Assembly (NCBI RefSeq): GCF_014489615.1
Contig: NZ_CP060825.1
Span: 5,280,501 to 5,344,500, forward strand
Origin: Streptomyces genisteinicus
GTDB lineage: Bacteria > Actinomycetota > Actinomycetes > Streptomycetales > Streptomycetaceae
Direction: 5' to 3'
Length of the DNA stretch: 64,000 bases
The notes below the pieces were generated by a model. The model saw only the letters and a list, made by a program, of their open reading frames with translations. It did not search any database and was not told the origin of the DNA. Positions 56,402 through 64,000 of this stretch are shown one piece after another (positions within the stretch are counted from its first letter, which is position 1; each line of letters starts with the position of its first letter). The position numbers and the translations under genes were made by a program.

Positions 56402-57429
56402 TGGCGCTGCTGCAACTGGAGGGCGTCACCGTACGGTTCGGGGAGCGGGCCGCGCTCGACCGGGTGGACCTCGCGGTGGCGGAGCACGAGATCGTCTGCG
56501 TCCTCGGACCGAGCGGCAGCGGCAAGTCCACCCTGCTGCGGGTGGTCGCGGGGCTCCAGGCCGCGGACGAGGGGCGCGTGCTGCTCGACGGGTCGGACCG
56601 CACCCGGGTGCCGGCGCACCGGCGCGGGGTGGGCCTGATGTTCCAGGACCACCAGCTCTTCCCGCAGCGCGACGTCGCGGGGAACGTCGCGTTCGGGCTG
56701 CGGATGCACAAGGTGGCGGCGGCCGAGCGGAGCCGCCGCACCGGGGAACTGCTGGACCTGGTCGGACTGCCCGGCGCGGAGCGGCGGTCCGTCGCCTCCC
56801 TGTCCGGCGGTGAGCAGCAGCGGGTCGCGCTGGCCAGGGCACTGGCGCCGGAGCCCCGGCTGCTGATGCTCGACGAGCCGCTGGGCCAGCTCGACCGGGG
56901 GCTGCGCGAGCGGCTCGTCGTCGAACTGCGCGGTCTGTTCGGGAGGCTGGGCACGACGGTCCTGGCCGTGACGCACGACCAGGGCGAGGCGTTCGCCCTG
57001 GCGGACCGGGTGGTCGTCATGCGGGACGGACGGGTCGCCCAGGCGGGGACACCGCTGGAGGTGTGGCAGCGCCCGTCGTCGGAGTTCGTCGCGCGCTTCC
57101 TCGGCTTCGACAACGTGGTGCCCGCCACCGTCACGGGCGCCGCGGCCGCCACCGCGTGGGGCAAGGTCCCCGTCCCCGACGGCGCGCCGCAGGGGGAGCG
57201 CACCCTGCTCGTGCGGCCGTCGGGCGTGCGGCTCGCCTCCCGCGGCGAGGGCCTCGCCGCGGTCGTGGAGTCGATGACCTTCCGCGGCAGCCGGGTGGCC
57301 GTACGGCTGCGGCCGGGCGACGGGCCCGTGCTGGAGGCCGAGTGCCCCCTGCGGGACGCTCCCGCCGAGGGCGCCGGCGTCTCAGTGGTGTTCGACCCCG
57401 AGGACGTCGTCGTCCTGGACGGCCCCTGA
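56401..57429 (+). CDS. thiQ: thiamine ABC transporter ATP-binding protein
   Basis: This 342-residue ATPase has Walker A GPSGSGKSTLLRVVAG, Q-loop FQDHQLFPQRDVAGNVAFGL, signature LSGGEQQRVALARALAPEP, Walker B LLMLDEPLGQLDR and H-loop AVTHDQGEA. A C-terminal TOBE-like domain of about 110 residues (RTLLVRPSGVRLASRGEGLA) makes it longer than proteobacterial ThiQ and like FbpC/PotA. It completes the thiBPQ operon. Its stop codon is the first base group of a 44-bp tandem duplication. Confidence 0.93.
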   Translation: MALLQLEGVTVRFGERAALDRVDLAVAEHEIVCVLGPSGSGKSTLLRVVAGLQAADEGRVLLDGSDRTRVPAHRRGVGLMFQDHQLFPQRDVAGNVAFGLRMHKVAAAERSRRTGELLDLVGLPGAERRSVASLSGGEQQRVALARALAPEPRLLMLDEPLGQLDRGLRERLVVELRGLFGRLGTTVLAVTHDQGEAFALADRVVVMRDGRVAQAGTPLEVWQRPSSEFVARFLGFDNVVPATVTGAAAATAWGKVPVPDGAPQGERTLLVRPSGVRLASRGEGLAAVVESMTFRGSRVAVRLRPGDGPVLEAECPLRDAPAEGAGVSVVFDPEDVVVLDGP

Positions 57430-57519
57430 GCCGCCCTCGACGGGGCGGCCGGGCCGTGCCGTTCAGCCCTTGAGCCGCCCTCGACGGGGCGGCCGGGCCG
57501 TGCCGTTCAGCCCTTGAGC
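57427..57519. repeat. 44-bp perfect tandem duplication at a convergent gene junction
   Basis: The unit TGAGCCGCCCTCGACGGGG... recurs at 57427 and 57471; identity covers 49 bases (57427-57475 versus 57471-57519). Each unit carries GCCGCCC/GGGCGGC arms that can fold. It includes the thiQ stop and a copy of the last codons and stop of the minus-strand permease. Confidence 0.95.
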
Positions 57520-58655
57520 GGCGCGGCGGCGAGCGAGGCGACCAGCCAGGTGAGCGGCGCGAACACCACCAGCAGGGCCACCACCCTGAGCACGGCCGCC
57601 TTGCGCAGTGCCGGGGGCGGGCTGCCGATCCGCAGCAGGGCTTCGGTGACGCCGGCCCGGGAGCGCCTGGCCTCCAGTACCGCGGTCAGCAGTGCGGTCG
57701 TCGTGCAGGTCACGACGAGCACCGCCCCGAGCACGGTCAGCGGCCCCCACGGGCGCGGTACGCCCCCGTACACGGCGAACGCCGCCACCGCTCCCGAGCC
57801 GACGGCGCACACCACGCCGAGCGGGCGGCCCACCCGGCGGGCCTCCTGCATGAGGATCCGGCCCGCGAGCAGCCGGGTCGCGCCCGGCCTGAACGCCTGG
57901 AGCAGCCGGCCGCACAGATGGGTCAGCGCGGGACCCGCCAGCCAGAGGCCCGCCGCGGTGAGCGCCCAGCCCGCCAGTACTCCGCCCGGGTGGTCCGCGG
58001 CCTGCCCGGGCAGCGGCACCGCCGTGCCCGCGGTCCGGCCGCCCGCGTACGTCTCCACGGCGAGCCCGGCCGCGACGAGCGCGACGCCCCAGGGCAGCCC
58101 GGACGGCTGGGACGCGGGGGCGCCGTCCTCGTCGTCCGCCGCCTCGTGGCCGGGGCGCAGTGCCACGGCCGCCGCAATGGTGGCCGCCAGGGGCACGAGG
58201 GCCAGCAGGGTGAGCGCGGCGCCCAGCGGAAGCGATTCCTCTGCGGCCAGCAGGTCGGCGGCGGCGCCGTCGAACGGCAGTCCGCTGATGTCGCCCCGCA
58301 GATGCAGGAAGAACAGCAGCGCGAGGGCGCTGCCCAGGGTCGCGGCGACGGCCGTGGTCACCGCGGCCGTCGCGCTGAGCCTGGCGGGGCCGAGACCGAC
58401 GGCGGACAGGCCCGAGCGCGGGTGGGTCCCGGGGTCGCTGCGGGCGACGGACACGGCGAAGTACACCGTGGCGGCCAGGGGGACCAGGCACCACAGCAGG
58501 CGCAGCGTGGCGGCCCGGGAGTCGGCCGGGTGGGACAGCGCGTACGTCAGTGCGCACAGCAGCAGGAAGCCGACTCCCGCCGACGCCGCGGCGACCATCA
58601 GACGGCGCAGCTGCACCAGGGGGTGCGCGCCACGGGCTAGACGGAGAGCGAGCAC
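57507..58655 (-). CDS. ABC transporter permease, FtsX-like, poorly conserved
   Basis: This 382-residue protein is very hydrophobic, with about eight to ten helices, beginning VLALRLARGAHPLVQLRRLM and ending LVASLAAAPLKG. Segments AGVGFLLLCALTYALSHP and RLLWCLVPLAATVYFAVSVA are clear helices. The layout (helix, extracellular part, helical bundle) and neighbour suggest an FtsX/MacB-type permease; the typical motifs are weak. The start overlaps the end of the ATPase gene by 19 bases, so the pair is coupled. Substrate unknown. Confidence 0.75.
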   Translation of the reverse strand: MLALRLARGAHPLVQLRRLMVAAASAGVGFLLLCALTYALSHPADSRAATLRLLWCLVPLAATVYFAVSVARSDPGTHPRSGLSAVGLGPARLSATAAVTTAVAATLGSALALLFFLHLRGDISGLPFDGAAADLLAAEESLPLGAALTLLALVPLAATIAAAVALRPGHEAADDEDGAPASQPSGLPWGVALVAAGLAVETYAGGRTAGTAVPLPGQAADHPGGVLAGWALTAAGLWLAGPALTHLCGRLLQAFRPGATRLLAGRILMQEARRVGRPLGVVCAVGSGAVAAFAVYGGVPRPWGPLTVLGAVLVVTCTTTALLTAVLEARRSRAGVTEALLRIGSPPPALRKAAVLRVVALLVVFAPLTWLVASLAAAPLKG

Positions 58656-59365
58656 GCGGCCCGGCCTTCCGTGTCGTCGACCGTCGCCGTGCCGGTGCGG
58701 CGGCCGTCGCTGAAGGTGATCACCCGGTCCGCGACCGTCGCCGTGTCCGGGTCGTGGGTGGCGAGGACCATGGTGATGCGGTGCGAGCGCACGGCCGTGG
58801 TGACCGTGCGCAGGACGTGTGCCGCGTCCTTGGCGTGCAGGGTGGCGGTGGGCTCGTCGGCGAAGAGCACCGACGGGGTGGTGACCAGGGCGCGGGCCAC
58901 GGCGACGCGCTGCTGCTCGGCGCGGAGCAGGAGGTGCGGGCGCTTCTGGGCGGCCGCGCCGATGTCCAGCCGCTCCATCCACTCCAGGGCGGTGGCCTTC
59001 GCCGCCCGGCGGGGGACACCGCTCAGGAGCAGCGGCAGGGCCGCGTTCTCCCAGGCCTTCAGTTCGGGGACGAGCACCGGCTCGGGGTCGATCCAGCCGA
59101 ACCGGTCACGGCGCATTCGTTCGCGCTGCAGCGGAGGCATCGTGTGCACGGGGGAGCTGTTGAACCAGACCTCGCCCTGCTGGGGGACGAGCTGGCCGGA
59201 GAGGCAGCGCAGCAGGGTGGTCTTGCCGCTGCCGCGTGCGCCGCACACGGCGAGGATCTCGCCCTCCCGCACTCCGAGCGAGACGCCGACGAGCGCCGGC
59301 GTGCCGCGGTGGGCGTGGTGCAGCGAGCGAGCCCAGATCACATCGTTGTCCGGCGGGGCGACCAT
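58637..59365 (-). CDS. ABC transporter ATP-binding protein with degenerate signature motif
   Basis: This 242-residue ATPase begins MVAPPDNDVIWARSLHHAHR. Walker A (CGARGSGKTTLLRCLSGQL) and Walker B (VLFADEPTATLHAKDA) are present, along with the H-loop THD. The signature, normally LSGGQ, reads LLRAEQQRVAVARAL, and the D-loop SALD-equivalent is ATLH. The protein belongs to the MacB/LolD-like group by overall pattern. GAGGAG lies six bases upstream of the ATG. It is followed by the overlapping permease gene. Confidence 0.85.
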   Translation of the reverse strand: MVAPPDNDVIWARSLHHAHRGTPALVGVSLGVREGEILAVCGARGSGKTTLLRCLSGQLVPQQGEVWFNSSPVHTMPPLQRERMRRDRFGWIDPEPVLVPELKAWENAALPLLLSGVPRRAAKATALEWMERLDIGAAAQKRPHLLLRAEQQRVAVARALVTTPSVLFADEPTATLHAKDAAHVLRTVTTAVRSHRITMVLATHDPDTATVADRVITFSDGRRTGTATVDDTEGRAACSLSV

Positions 59366-59480
59366 GCGTACTCCTCGGTTCTGATCAGATTTCCGGACCC
59401 CCGTACGGGGGAACGAAGACAGGGCCGATCGGTCACTGGGCACGCTAGGGAGTCAGCGGCGGCGTCCGGGGAAGCACGCG

Positions 59481-59522
59481 GCCCGGGTGCCGTCCATCTC
59501 ACTCGGATGGATGCACCCGGGC
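59481..59522 (-). terminator. hairpin downstream of the aminotransferase gene
   Basis: GCCCGGGTGC (59481-59490) pairs with GCACCCGGGC (59513-59522), and inner TCCAT/ATGGA can extend the stem. It lies past the minus-strand aminotransferase stop. Confidence 0.65.
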
Positions 59523-59581
59523 CGTGTGCCGGGACGCGCGGGGGAGGCCGGGCCCGGGGAGGGGAGCCCGGCCGGGCGCCG

Positions 59582-60952
59582 CTACAGCTTGGTCCAGGCC
59601 TCCGTCAGGACCGAGCGCAGGATCTGCTCGATCTCGTCGAAGGTCCGCTGGTCGGAGATGAGCGGCGGGGCCAGCTGGACGACCGGGTCGCCGCGGTCGT
59701 CGGCCCGGCAGTAGAGGCCTGCGTCGAAGAGCGCCTTGGAGAGGAACCCGTACAGGACGCGCTCGGTCTCCTCCTCGTCGAAGGACTCCTTGGTGTGCTT
59801 GTCCTTGACGAGCTCGATGCCGTAGAAGTAGCCGTTGCCCCGGACGTCGCCGACGATCGGCAGGTCGTGCAGCTTCTCCAGCGTGGCGCGGAAGGCGTCC
59901 TCGTTGTCGAGGACGTGCTGGTTCAGCTTCTCCTTCTCGAACAGGTCGAGGTTGGCGATGCCGACCGCGGCCGACACCGGGTGGCCGCCGAAGGTGTAGC
60001 CGTGGAGGAAGGTGTTGTCGCCGCGGTAGAACGGCTCCGCCAGCCGGTCCGAGACGATGCAGGCGCCGATCGGGGAGTAGCCCGAGGTCATGCCCTTGGC
60101 GCAGGTGATCATGTCCGGCACGTAGCCGAACTTGTCGCAGGCGAACATGGTGCCCAGGCGGCCGAAGGCGCAGATGACCTCGTCGGACACGAGCAGGACG
60201 TCGTACTGGTCGCAGATCTCGCGGACCCGCTGGAAGTAGCCGGGCGGGGGCGGGAAGCAGCCGCCCGCGTTCTGCACGGGCTCCAGGAAGACGGCGGCCA
60301 CGGTGTCGGGGCCCTCGAACAGGATCTGCTGCTCGATCTGGTCGGCGGCCCAGCGGCCGAAGGCCTCCGGGTCGTCGCCGTGGAGCGGTGCGCGGTAGAT
60401 GTTGGTGTTCGGCACCTTGTGCGCGCCGGGGACCAGCGGCTCGAAGGGCGCCTTCAGGCCGGGCAGGCCGGTGATGGAGAGGGCTCCCTGCGGGGTGCCG
60501 TGGTAGGCGACGGCGCGGGAGATGACCTTGTACTTGGTGGGCTTGCCGGTCAGCTTGAAGTACTGCTTGGCCAGCTTCCAGGCCGTCTCCACCGCCTCGC
60601 CGCCGCCGGTGGTGAAGAAGACCTTGTTGAGGTCGCCGGGAGCGTGGTGGGCGATGCGCTCCGCGAGCTCGACCGCCTTGGGGTGCGCGTAGGACCAGAC
60701 CGGGAAGAAGGCCAGCTCCTGGGCCTGCTTGTAGGCCGTCTCGGCGAGCTCGTGCCGGCCGTGTCCCGCCTGCACCACGAAGAGGCCGGCCAGGCCGTCG
60801 AGGTAGCGCTTGCCCTTGTCGTCGAAGATGTAGGTGCCCTCACCACGGACGATGGTGGGCACGGGTGCGTTCTCGTACGACGACATGCGGGTGAAGTGCA
60901 TCCACAGGTGGTCGTAGGCGGACTTGGAGAGGTCGCTGCGGTCCTTGCTCAC
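59582..60952 (-). CDS. class III PLP-dependent aminotransferase (GABA/polyamine type)
   Basis: This 456-residue aminotransferase begins VSKDRSDLSKSAYDHLWMHF. It has GEGTYIFDDKGKRYLDGLAG, FFTTGGGEAVETAWKLAKQY, AVAYHGTPQGALSITG, the Asp-containing LLVSDEVICAFGRLG and the PLP lysine in MITCAKGMTSGYSPIGA. It is of the omega-amino-acid:pyruvate/putrescine-GABA aminotransferase group. With the Lrp gene (two bases upstream) and the divergent aldehyde dehydrogenase it suggests polyamine or GABA catabolism (inference). The GTG start follows directly after the lrp stop. Confidence 0.92.
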   Translation of the reverse strand: MSKDRSDLSKSAYDHLWMHFTRMSSYENAPVPTIVRGEGTYIFDDKGKRYLDGLAGLFVVQAGHGRHELAETAYKQAQELAFFPVWSYAHPKAVELAERIAHHAPGDLNKVFFTTGGGEAVETAWKLAKQYFKLTGKPTKYKVISRAVAYHGTPQGALSITGLPGLKAPFEPLVPGAHKVPNTNIYRAPLHGDDPEAFGRWAADQIEQQILFEGPDTVAAVFLEPVQNAGGCFPPPPGYFQRVREICDQYDVLLVSDEVICAFGRLGTMFACDKFGYVPDMITCAKGMTSGYSPIGACIVSDRLAEPFYRGDNTFLHGYTFGGHPVSAAVGIANLDLFEKEKLNQHVLDNEDAFRATLEKLHDLPIVGDVRGNGYFYGIELVKDKHTKESFDEEETERVLYGFLSKALFDAGLYCRADDRGDPVVQLAPPLISDQRTFDEIEQILRSVLTEAWTKL

Positions 60953-60954
60953 GG

Positions 60955-61452
60955 CTATCGGGTTCCCCACATATAGGTCTGCTTCTTGAGCTTGAGGTAG
61001 ACGAAGCTCTCGGTGGAGCGCACGCCGGGGAGCGCGCGGATCCGCTTGTTGATCACTTCGAGCAGGTGGTCGTCGTCCTCGCAGACGATCTCCACCATCA
61101 GATCGAACGAGCCCGCGGTCATCACCACGTACTCGCATTCGGCCATGGCCGTGAGCGCGTCCGCAACCGGATCCAGGTCGCCCTCGACCGTGATGCCGAC
61201 CATCGCCTGGCGCCGCAGACCCACGGTGAGCGGGTCGGTCACGGCGACGATCTGCATGACGCCCTGGTCGAGGAGTTTCTGGACGCGCTGCCGGACGGCC
61301 GCCTCGGAGAGGCCCACGGCCTTGCCTATCGCGGCGTAGGGACGGCGACCGTCCTCCTGGAGCTGCTCGATGATCGCGAGGGATACGGCGTCGATCGTCG
61401 GCGACGATCCGCCGCCGCTCCCGTTCCTGATGTCTGCGCTACGGCTGGCCAC
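60955..61452 (-). CDS. Lrp/AsnC family transcriptional regulator
   Basis: This 165-residue regulator has an N-terminal helix-turn-helix (LQEDGRRPYAAIGKAVGLSE, AAVRQRVQKLLDQGVM) and a C-terminal RAM domain (VGITVEGDLDPVADALTAMA, VMTAGSFDLMVEIVCEDDDH). The GTG at 61452 is the likely start; an in-frame GTG lies at 61464. It is cotranscribed with the aminotransferase and divergent from the aldehyde dehydrogenase across 181 bases, the classic position of a local amine-responsive regulator. Confidence 0.93.
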   Translation of the reverse strand: MASRSADIRNGSGGGSSPTIDAVSLAIIEQLQEDGRRPYAAIGKAVGLSEAAVRQRVQKLLDQGVMQIVAVTDPLTVGLRRQAMVGITVEGDLDPVADALTAMAECEYVVMTAGSFDLMVEIVCEDDDHLLEVINKRIRALPGVRSTESFVYLKLKKQTYMWGTR

Positions 61453-61633
61453 GAGCTCACTCTGCACCGGTACTCGTCGGTCTGGCAAGTCTTGAGCGAT
61501 GAAATTCGTCGTTGAAGGCGCTCGTTCGTACTGAATCCGAAGTTGGCGAGGGTCGGGCCTGTTGAAAACGTCGGAGAACGGACTAGGGTGGACTGTCTCA
61601 CCCATCGGACATCTGACAGGAGGGGTGGCAACA

Positions 61634-63073
61634 GTGACCACCGAGCTGCGTCGTCTGCGCAACTACATCAACGGGGAGTTCAAGGACGCCGCCGACGGCC
61701 GGACGATCGACGTCGTGAACCCTGCCACCGGTGAGGTCTACGCGACGTCGCCGCTGTCCGGCCAGGCCGACGTGGACGCGGCCATGGATGCTGCGGCGGC
61801 CGCCTTCCCCGCCTGGCGCGACACCACGCCGGCCGAGCGCCAGAAGGTGCTGCTGAAGATCGCCGACGCCTTCGAGGAGCGTGCCGAGGAGCTGATCGCC
61901 GCCGAGTCGGAGAACACGGGCAAGCCCCTGGAGCTCACCCGCACCGAGGAGATTCCTCCGATGGTGGACCAGATCCGCTTCTTCGCGGGTGCCGCGCGGA
62001 TGCTGGAGGGCCGCTCCGCGGGCGAGTACATGGAGGGCCTGACCTCCATCGTCCGCCGTGAGCCGGTCGGCGTCTGCGCGCAGGTCGCGCCGTGGAACTA
62101 CCCGATGATGATGGCGGTGTGGAAGTTCGCGCCGGCGCTGGCCGCGGGCAACACCGTGGTGCTGAAGCCGTCCGACACCACCCCCGCCTCCACGGTCCTG
62201 ATCGCGGAGATCATCGGCGCCATCGCGCCCAAGGGCGTCTTCAACGTCGTCTGCGGCGACCGGACCACCGGCAGCCTGATGGTGGAGCACCCGACCCCCG
62301 CGATGGCCTCCATCACCGGGTCCGTACGCGCCGGAATCCAGGTCGCGGCCTCGGCTGCCAAGGACGTCAAGCGCGTCCACCTGGAGCTGGGCGGCAAGGC
62401 GCCGGTCGTCGTCTTCGAGGACACCGACATCGCCAAGGCCGTCGAGGACATCTCGGTGGCGGGCTTCTTCAACGCCGGCCAGGACTGCACGGCCGCGACC
62501 CGGGTCCTGGTGCACGAGTCCATCCACGACGAGTTCGTGGCGGCGCTCGCCAAGGCCGCTTCCGAGACGAAGACCGGCGCGCCGGACGACGAGGACGTGC
62601 TCTACGGCCCGCTGAACAACGCCAACCAGCTGGCCCAGGTCAGCGGCTTCATCGACCGTCTCCCGGCGCACGCCAAGGTCGAGGCGGGCGGGCAGCGCGT
62701 CGGCGACAAGGGCTTCTTCTACGCGGCCACCGTCGTCTCCGGCCTGAAGCAGGACGACGAGATCATCCAGAACGAGGTCTTCGGCCCGGTGATCACCGTC
62801 CAGTCCTTCGCCGACGAGGCGCAGGCCCTGGAGTGGGCGAACGGAGTCGAGTACGCCCTCGCCTCCTCGGTCTGGACGAAGGACCACGCCCGGGCGATGC
62901 GGATGTCCAAGGCCCTGGACTTCGGCTGCGTCTGGATCAACACCCACATCCCGCTGGTGGCCGAGATGCCGCACGGCGGCTTCAAGAAGTCCGGCTACGG
63001 CAAGGACCTCTCGGCCTACGGCTTCGACGACTACACCCGGATCAAGCACGTCATGACGTCGCTCGACGGCTGA
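61634..63073 (+). CDS. gamma-aminobutyraldehyde dehydrogenase-like aldehyde dehydrogenase
   Basis: This 479-residue NAD(P)-dependent aldehyde dehydrogenase begins VTTELRRLRNYINGEFKDAA. It has the Asn motif APWNYPMMMAVWKFAPALAA, the catalytic Glu in HLELGGKAPVVVFEDTD and the catalytic Cys in FFNAGQDCTAATRVLVHE. Closest in style to gamma-aminobutyraldehyde or betaine aldehyde dehydrogenases. GGAGGGG lies nine bases before the GTG. It should oxidise the aldehyde formed by the divergent aminotransferase. A 17-bp hairpin follows. Confidence 0.93.
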   Translation: MTTELRRLRNYINGEFKDAADGRTIDVVNPATGEVYATSPLSGQADVDAAMDAAAAAFPAWRDTTPAERQKVLLKIADAFEERAEELIAAESENTGKPLELTRTEEIPPMVDQIRFFAGAARMLEGRSAGEYMEGLTSIVRREPVGVCAQVAPWNYPMMMAVWKFAPALAAGNTVVLKPSDTTPASTVLIAEIIGAIAPKGVFNVVCGDRTTGSLMVEHPTPAMASITGSVRAGIQVAASAAKDVKRVHLELGGKAPVVVFEDTDIAKAVEDISVAGFFNAGQDCTAATRVLVHESIHDEFVAALAKAASETKTGAPDDEDVLYGPLNNANQLAQVSGFIDRLPAHAKVEAGGQRVGDKGFFYAATVVSGLKQDDEIIQNEVFGPVITVQSFADEAQALEWANGVEYALASSVWTKDHARAMRMSKALDFGCVWINTHIPLVAEMPHGGFKKSGYGKDLSAYGFDDYTRIKHVMTSLDG

Positions 63074-63130
63074 GCTCCGGAGCCGGCCGGGCCGGCCGGG
63101 TCGGCCCGGCCGGCGCGCGGTGCGGCCCGT

Positions 63131-63171
63131 GACAGGCGGGGCGGGGGCGGGAAGCCCCCGCCTCGCCTGTC
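63131..63171 (+). terminator. terminator after the aldehyde dehydrogenase gene
   Basis: GACAGGCGGGGCGGGGG (63131-63147) pairs with CCCCCGCCTCGCCTGTC (63155-63171) with one G-T wobble and a 7-base loop. Confidence 0.75.
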
Positions 63172-63295
63172 GTGCGTCCGGGGCGGGGCGCGTACGCGGG
63201 CCGCCCGTACCGCTCTTGATGCCTGCCCCGCCCATGACGCATACGCCCGCCCGTGACGCCTGCGCCGCTCGTGAAGCAGCGTGGCGAACCCACTT

Positions 63296-63323
63296 TTGAA
63301 CACGTTCACATCTGGCGTAGAGT
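63296..63323 (+). promoter_or_regulatory. promoter of a probable leaderless gene
   Basis: TTGAAC (63296-63301) and TAGAGT (63318-63323) are spaced by 16 bases. The ATG at 63330 is six bases past the -10, where transcription should begin. Confidence 0.7.
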
Positions 63324-63329
63324 CAGGGC

Positions 63330-63875
63330 ATGAGCGAGCGGCAAGCCCTCGTGCGGGGGATACGTGTCTGGCTGGTCTTCTTCGTCGTCTGCCTGGTGCT
63401 GAGCGGTGCCACGGCCTTTCCGCTGGTCACCGAGATGCGCTGGCTGGAGCGGTTGTTGAGCTCCCCGGCGTCGCCGGTGCCGGAGCACCTGCCGGGACTC
63501 ATGGAGTGGGTGGCGAAGGTCCGCGAAGGTCTCGAAGCCACCGACGAGCGGTATCCGTTCGTCCTGTACGGGACGGACTGGCTCGCCTTCGCCCACCTGG
63601 TGATCGCCGTCGCCTTCTACGGTCCCTACCGTGATCCGGTACGCAACATCTGGGTGATCGAGTTCGGGATGATCGCGTGCGCGGGCATCATCCCGCTCGC
63701 GCTGATCTGCGGGCCCCTGCGGGGCATTCCCTTCTGGTGGTCGGTCATCGACATGTCCTTCGGGGTGTTCGGGGTGATCCCGCTCCAGATCGTCCGGCGG
63801 AGGATCAAGCGCCTGGAGGCGCTGGGGGAGGCGGCACCCGGGCCGGCCCCCGCCGCGGCCGCCGCGGGCGCCTGA
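63330..63875 (+). CDS. small multi-helix membrane protein
   Basis: This 181-residue protein begins MSERQALVRGIRVWLVFFVV. Helices are visible at about residues 12-32 (VWLVFFVVCLVLSGATAFPL), 85-100 (WLAFAHLVIAVAFYG), 108-127 (IWVIEFGMIACAGIIPLALI) and 134-150 (WWSVIDMSFGVFGVIPL), then a basic stretch RRRIKRLE and a Pro/Ala tail. I recognise it only as a Streptomyces hypothetical membrane protein. It has its own strong promoter and probably no leader. The convergent gene at the right edge follows closely. Confidence 0.85.
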   Translation: MSERQALVRGIRVWLVFFVVCLVLSGATAFPLVTEMRWLERLLSSPASPVPEHLPGLMEWVAKVREGLEATDERYPFVLYGTDWLAFAHLVIAVAFYGPYRDPVRNIWVIEFGMIACAGIIPLALICGPLRGIPFWWSVIDMSFGVFGVIPLQIVRRRIKRLEALGEAAPGPAPAAAAAGA

Positions 63876-63891
63876 GCCCCCGCTACGGTTG

Positions 63892-64000
63892 TCATCCCTC
63901 GTCGGGCGCGCCGAAAGTGCCCGTGATCAGCTCCATCACCACCGCACTGCGCTCCTGGCCCTTGGCGTCGGTCGAGTTGACGCTGTAGACCAGCGTGGTC
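63892..64000 (-). CDS. C-terminal part of an unidentified protein (cut by window edge)
   Basis: The last 35 residues are readable: TTLVYSVNSTDAKGQERSAV then VMELITGTFGAPDEG and a TGA stop. This strand shows good coding character (high GC at third positions). It is too short to identify; the text would suit an extracellular or lipoprotein C-terminus. It is convergent with the membrane protein gene, 16 bases apart. Confidence 0.6.
   Translation of the reverse strand, partial: TTLVYSVNSTDAKGQERSAVVMELITGTFGAPDEG

Noticed and set aside
1..64000. Mobile elements, CRISPR arrays, secondary-metabolite clusters or defence systems
   Set aside because: No integrase, transposase, regularly spaced repeats, PKS/NRPS modules or known defence domains are visible; the gene order is that of the Streptomyces core.

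Overview
This window is high-GC actinobacterial chromosome with the gene content and order of the conserved Streptomyces core around smc, ftsY, ffh, rpsP, sipWXYZ, whiG and rpsB. Several genes are diagnostic for Streptomyces: whiG (sporulation sigma factor), nsdA, glcP next to smc, amtB-glnK-glnD with a GlnR-type box, and four consecutive type I signal peptidases. GTG starts are frequent, and bidirectional hairpin terminators separate convergent genes. I see no rRNA, tRNA, CRISPR array, insertion sequence, integrase or prophage gene. The window is core genome rather than accessory.

Layout. 1-2.5 kb: a DUF3515 lipoprotein (cut by the left edge) and a one-domain Lrp-type protein on the minus strand, then thiL and thiD. 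2.6-12.2 kb: rpmB (minus), then a plus-strand run of DAK2/DhaL protein, recG, rsmD, coaD, a DivIVA-like coiled-coil protein, DUF177, rpmF, rnc and mutM. 12.3-18.8 kb: an SDR enzyme, a CAP-domain secreted protein (minus), acylphosphatase, a small coiled-coil protein and smc. 19-30.9 kb: glcP, ftsY, a Prim-Pol domain protein (minus), nsdA, amtB-glnK-glnD and ffh. 31-36.5 kb: a methyltransferase (minus), a 1-kb gene-free stretch, an SprT-like HExxH protein, then rpsP-khpA-rimM-trmD-rplS. 36.5-46.6 kb: sipW-X-Y-Z, a NUDIX hydrolase, DUF2469, YraN, a YifB/ComM ATPase, dprA, whiG and a TetR regulator. 46.6-53.5 kb: an M23 peptidase (minus), rpsB, tsf, pyrH, frr, cdsA and rlmN. 53.5-57.4 kb: a TPP riboswitch and a thiamine ABC importer. 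57.5-59.4 kb: a minus-strand ABC exporter-like pair. 59.5-63.1 kb: a class III aminotransferase, an Lrp/AsnC regulator and a divergent aldehyde dehydrogenase, probably for polyamine/GABA catabolism. 63.3-64 kb: a small membrane protein and the 3' end of a minus-strand gene.

Functionally the genes cover translation and ribosome maturation, SRP-dependent export (ftsY, ffh, signal peptidases), chromosome maintenance (smc, recG, mutM, dprA), nitrogen sensing, glucose uptake, thiamine salvage and development. The main regulatory signals are a TPP riboswitch before thiB, a GlnR-like box before amtB, repeated ACTTGAAG-type sites over the glcP promoter, two DnaA-box matches before rpsB, and several probable leaderless starts (a -10 hexamer ending 6-9 bases before the start codon).

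I did not find a clear new multi-gene system. The best leads are local: a DivIVA-like protein with an internal duplication and a Gln/Gly/Tyr-rich tail, an SprT-like protein with a Cys ribbon, an ABC ATPase with an eroded signature motif, an M23 protein with a Cys in place of a catalytic His and no nearby stop, two short tandem duplications, and an unexplained leader with a T-loop-like hairpin upstream of the small gene before smc.
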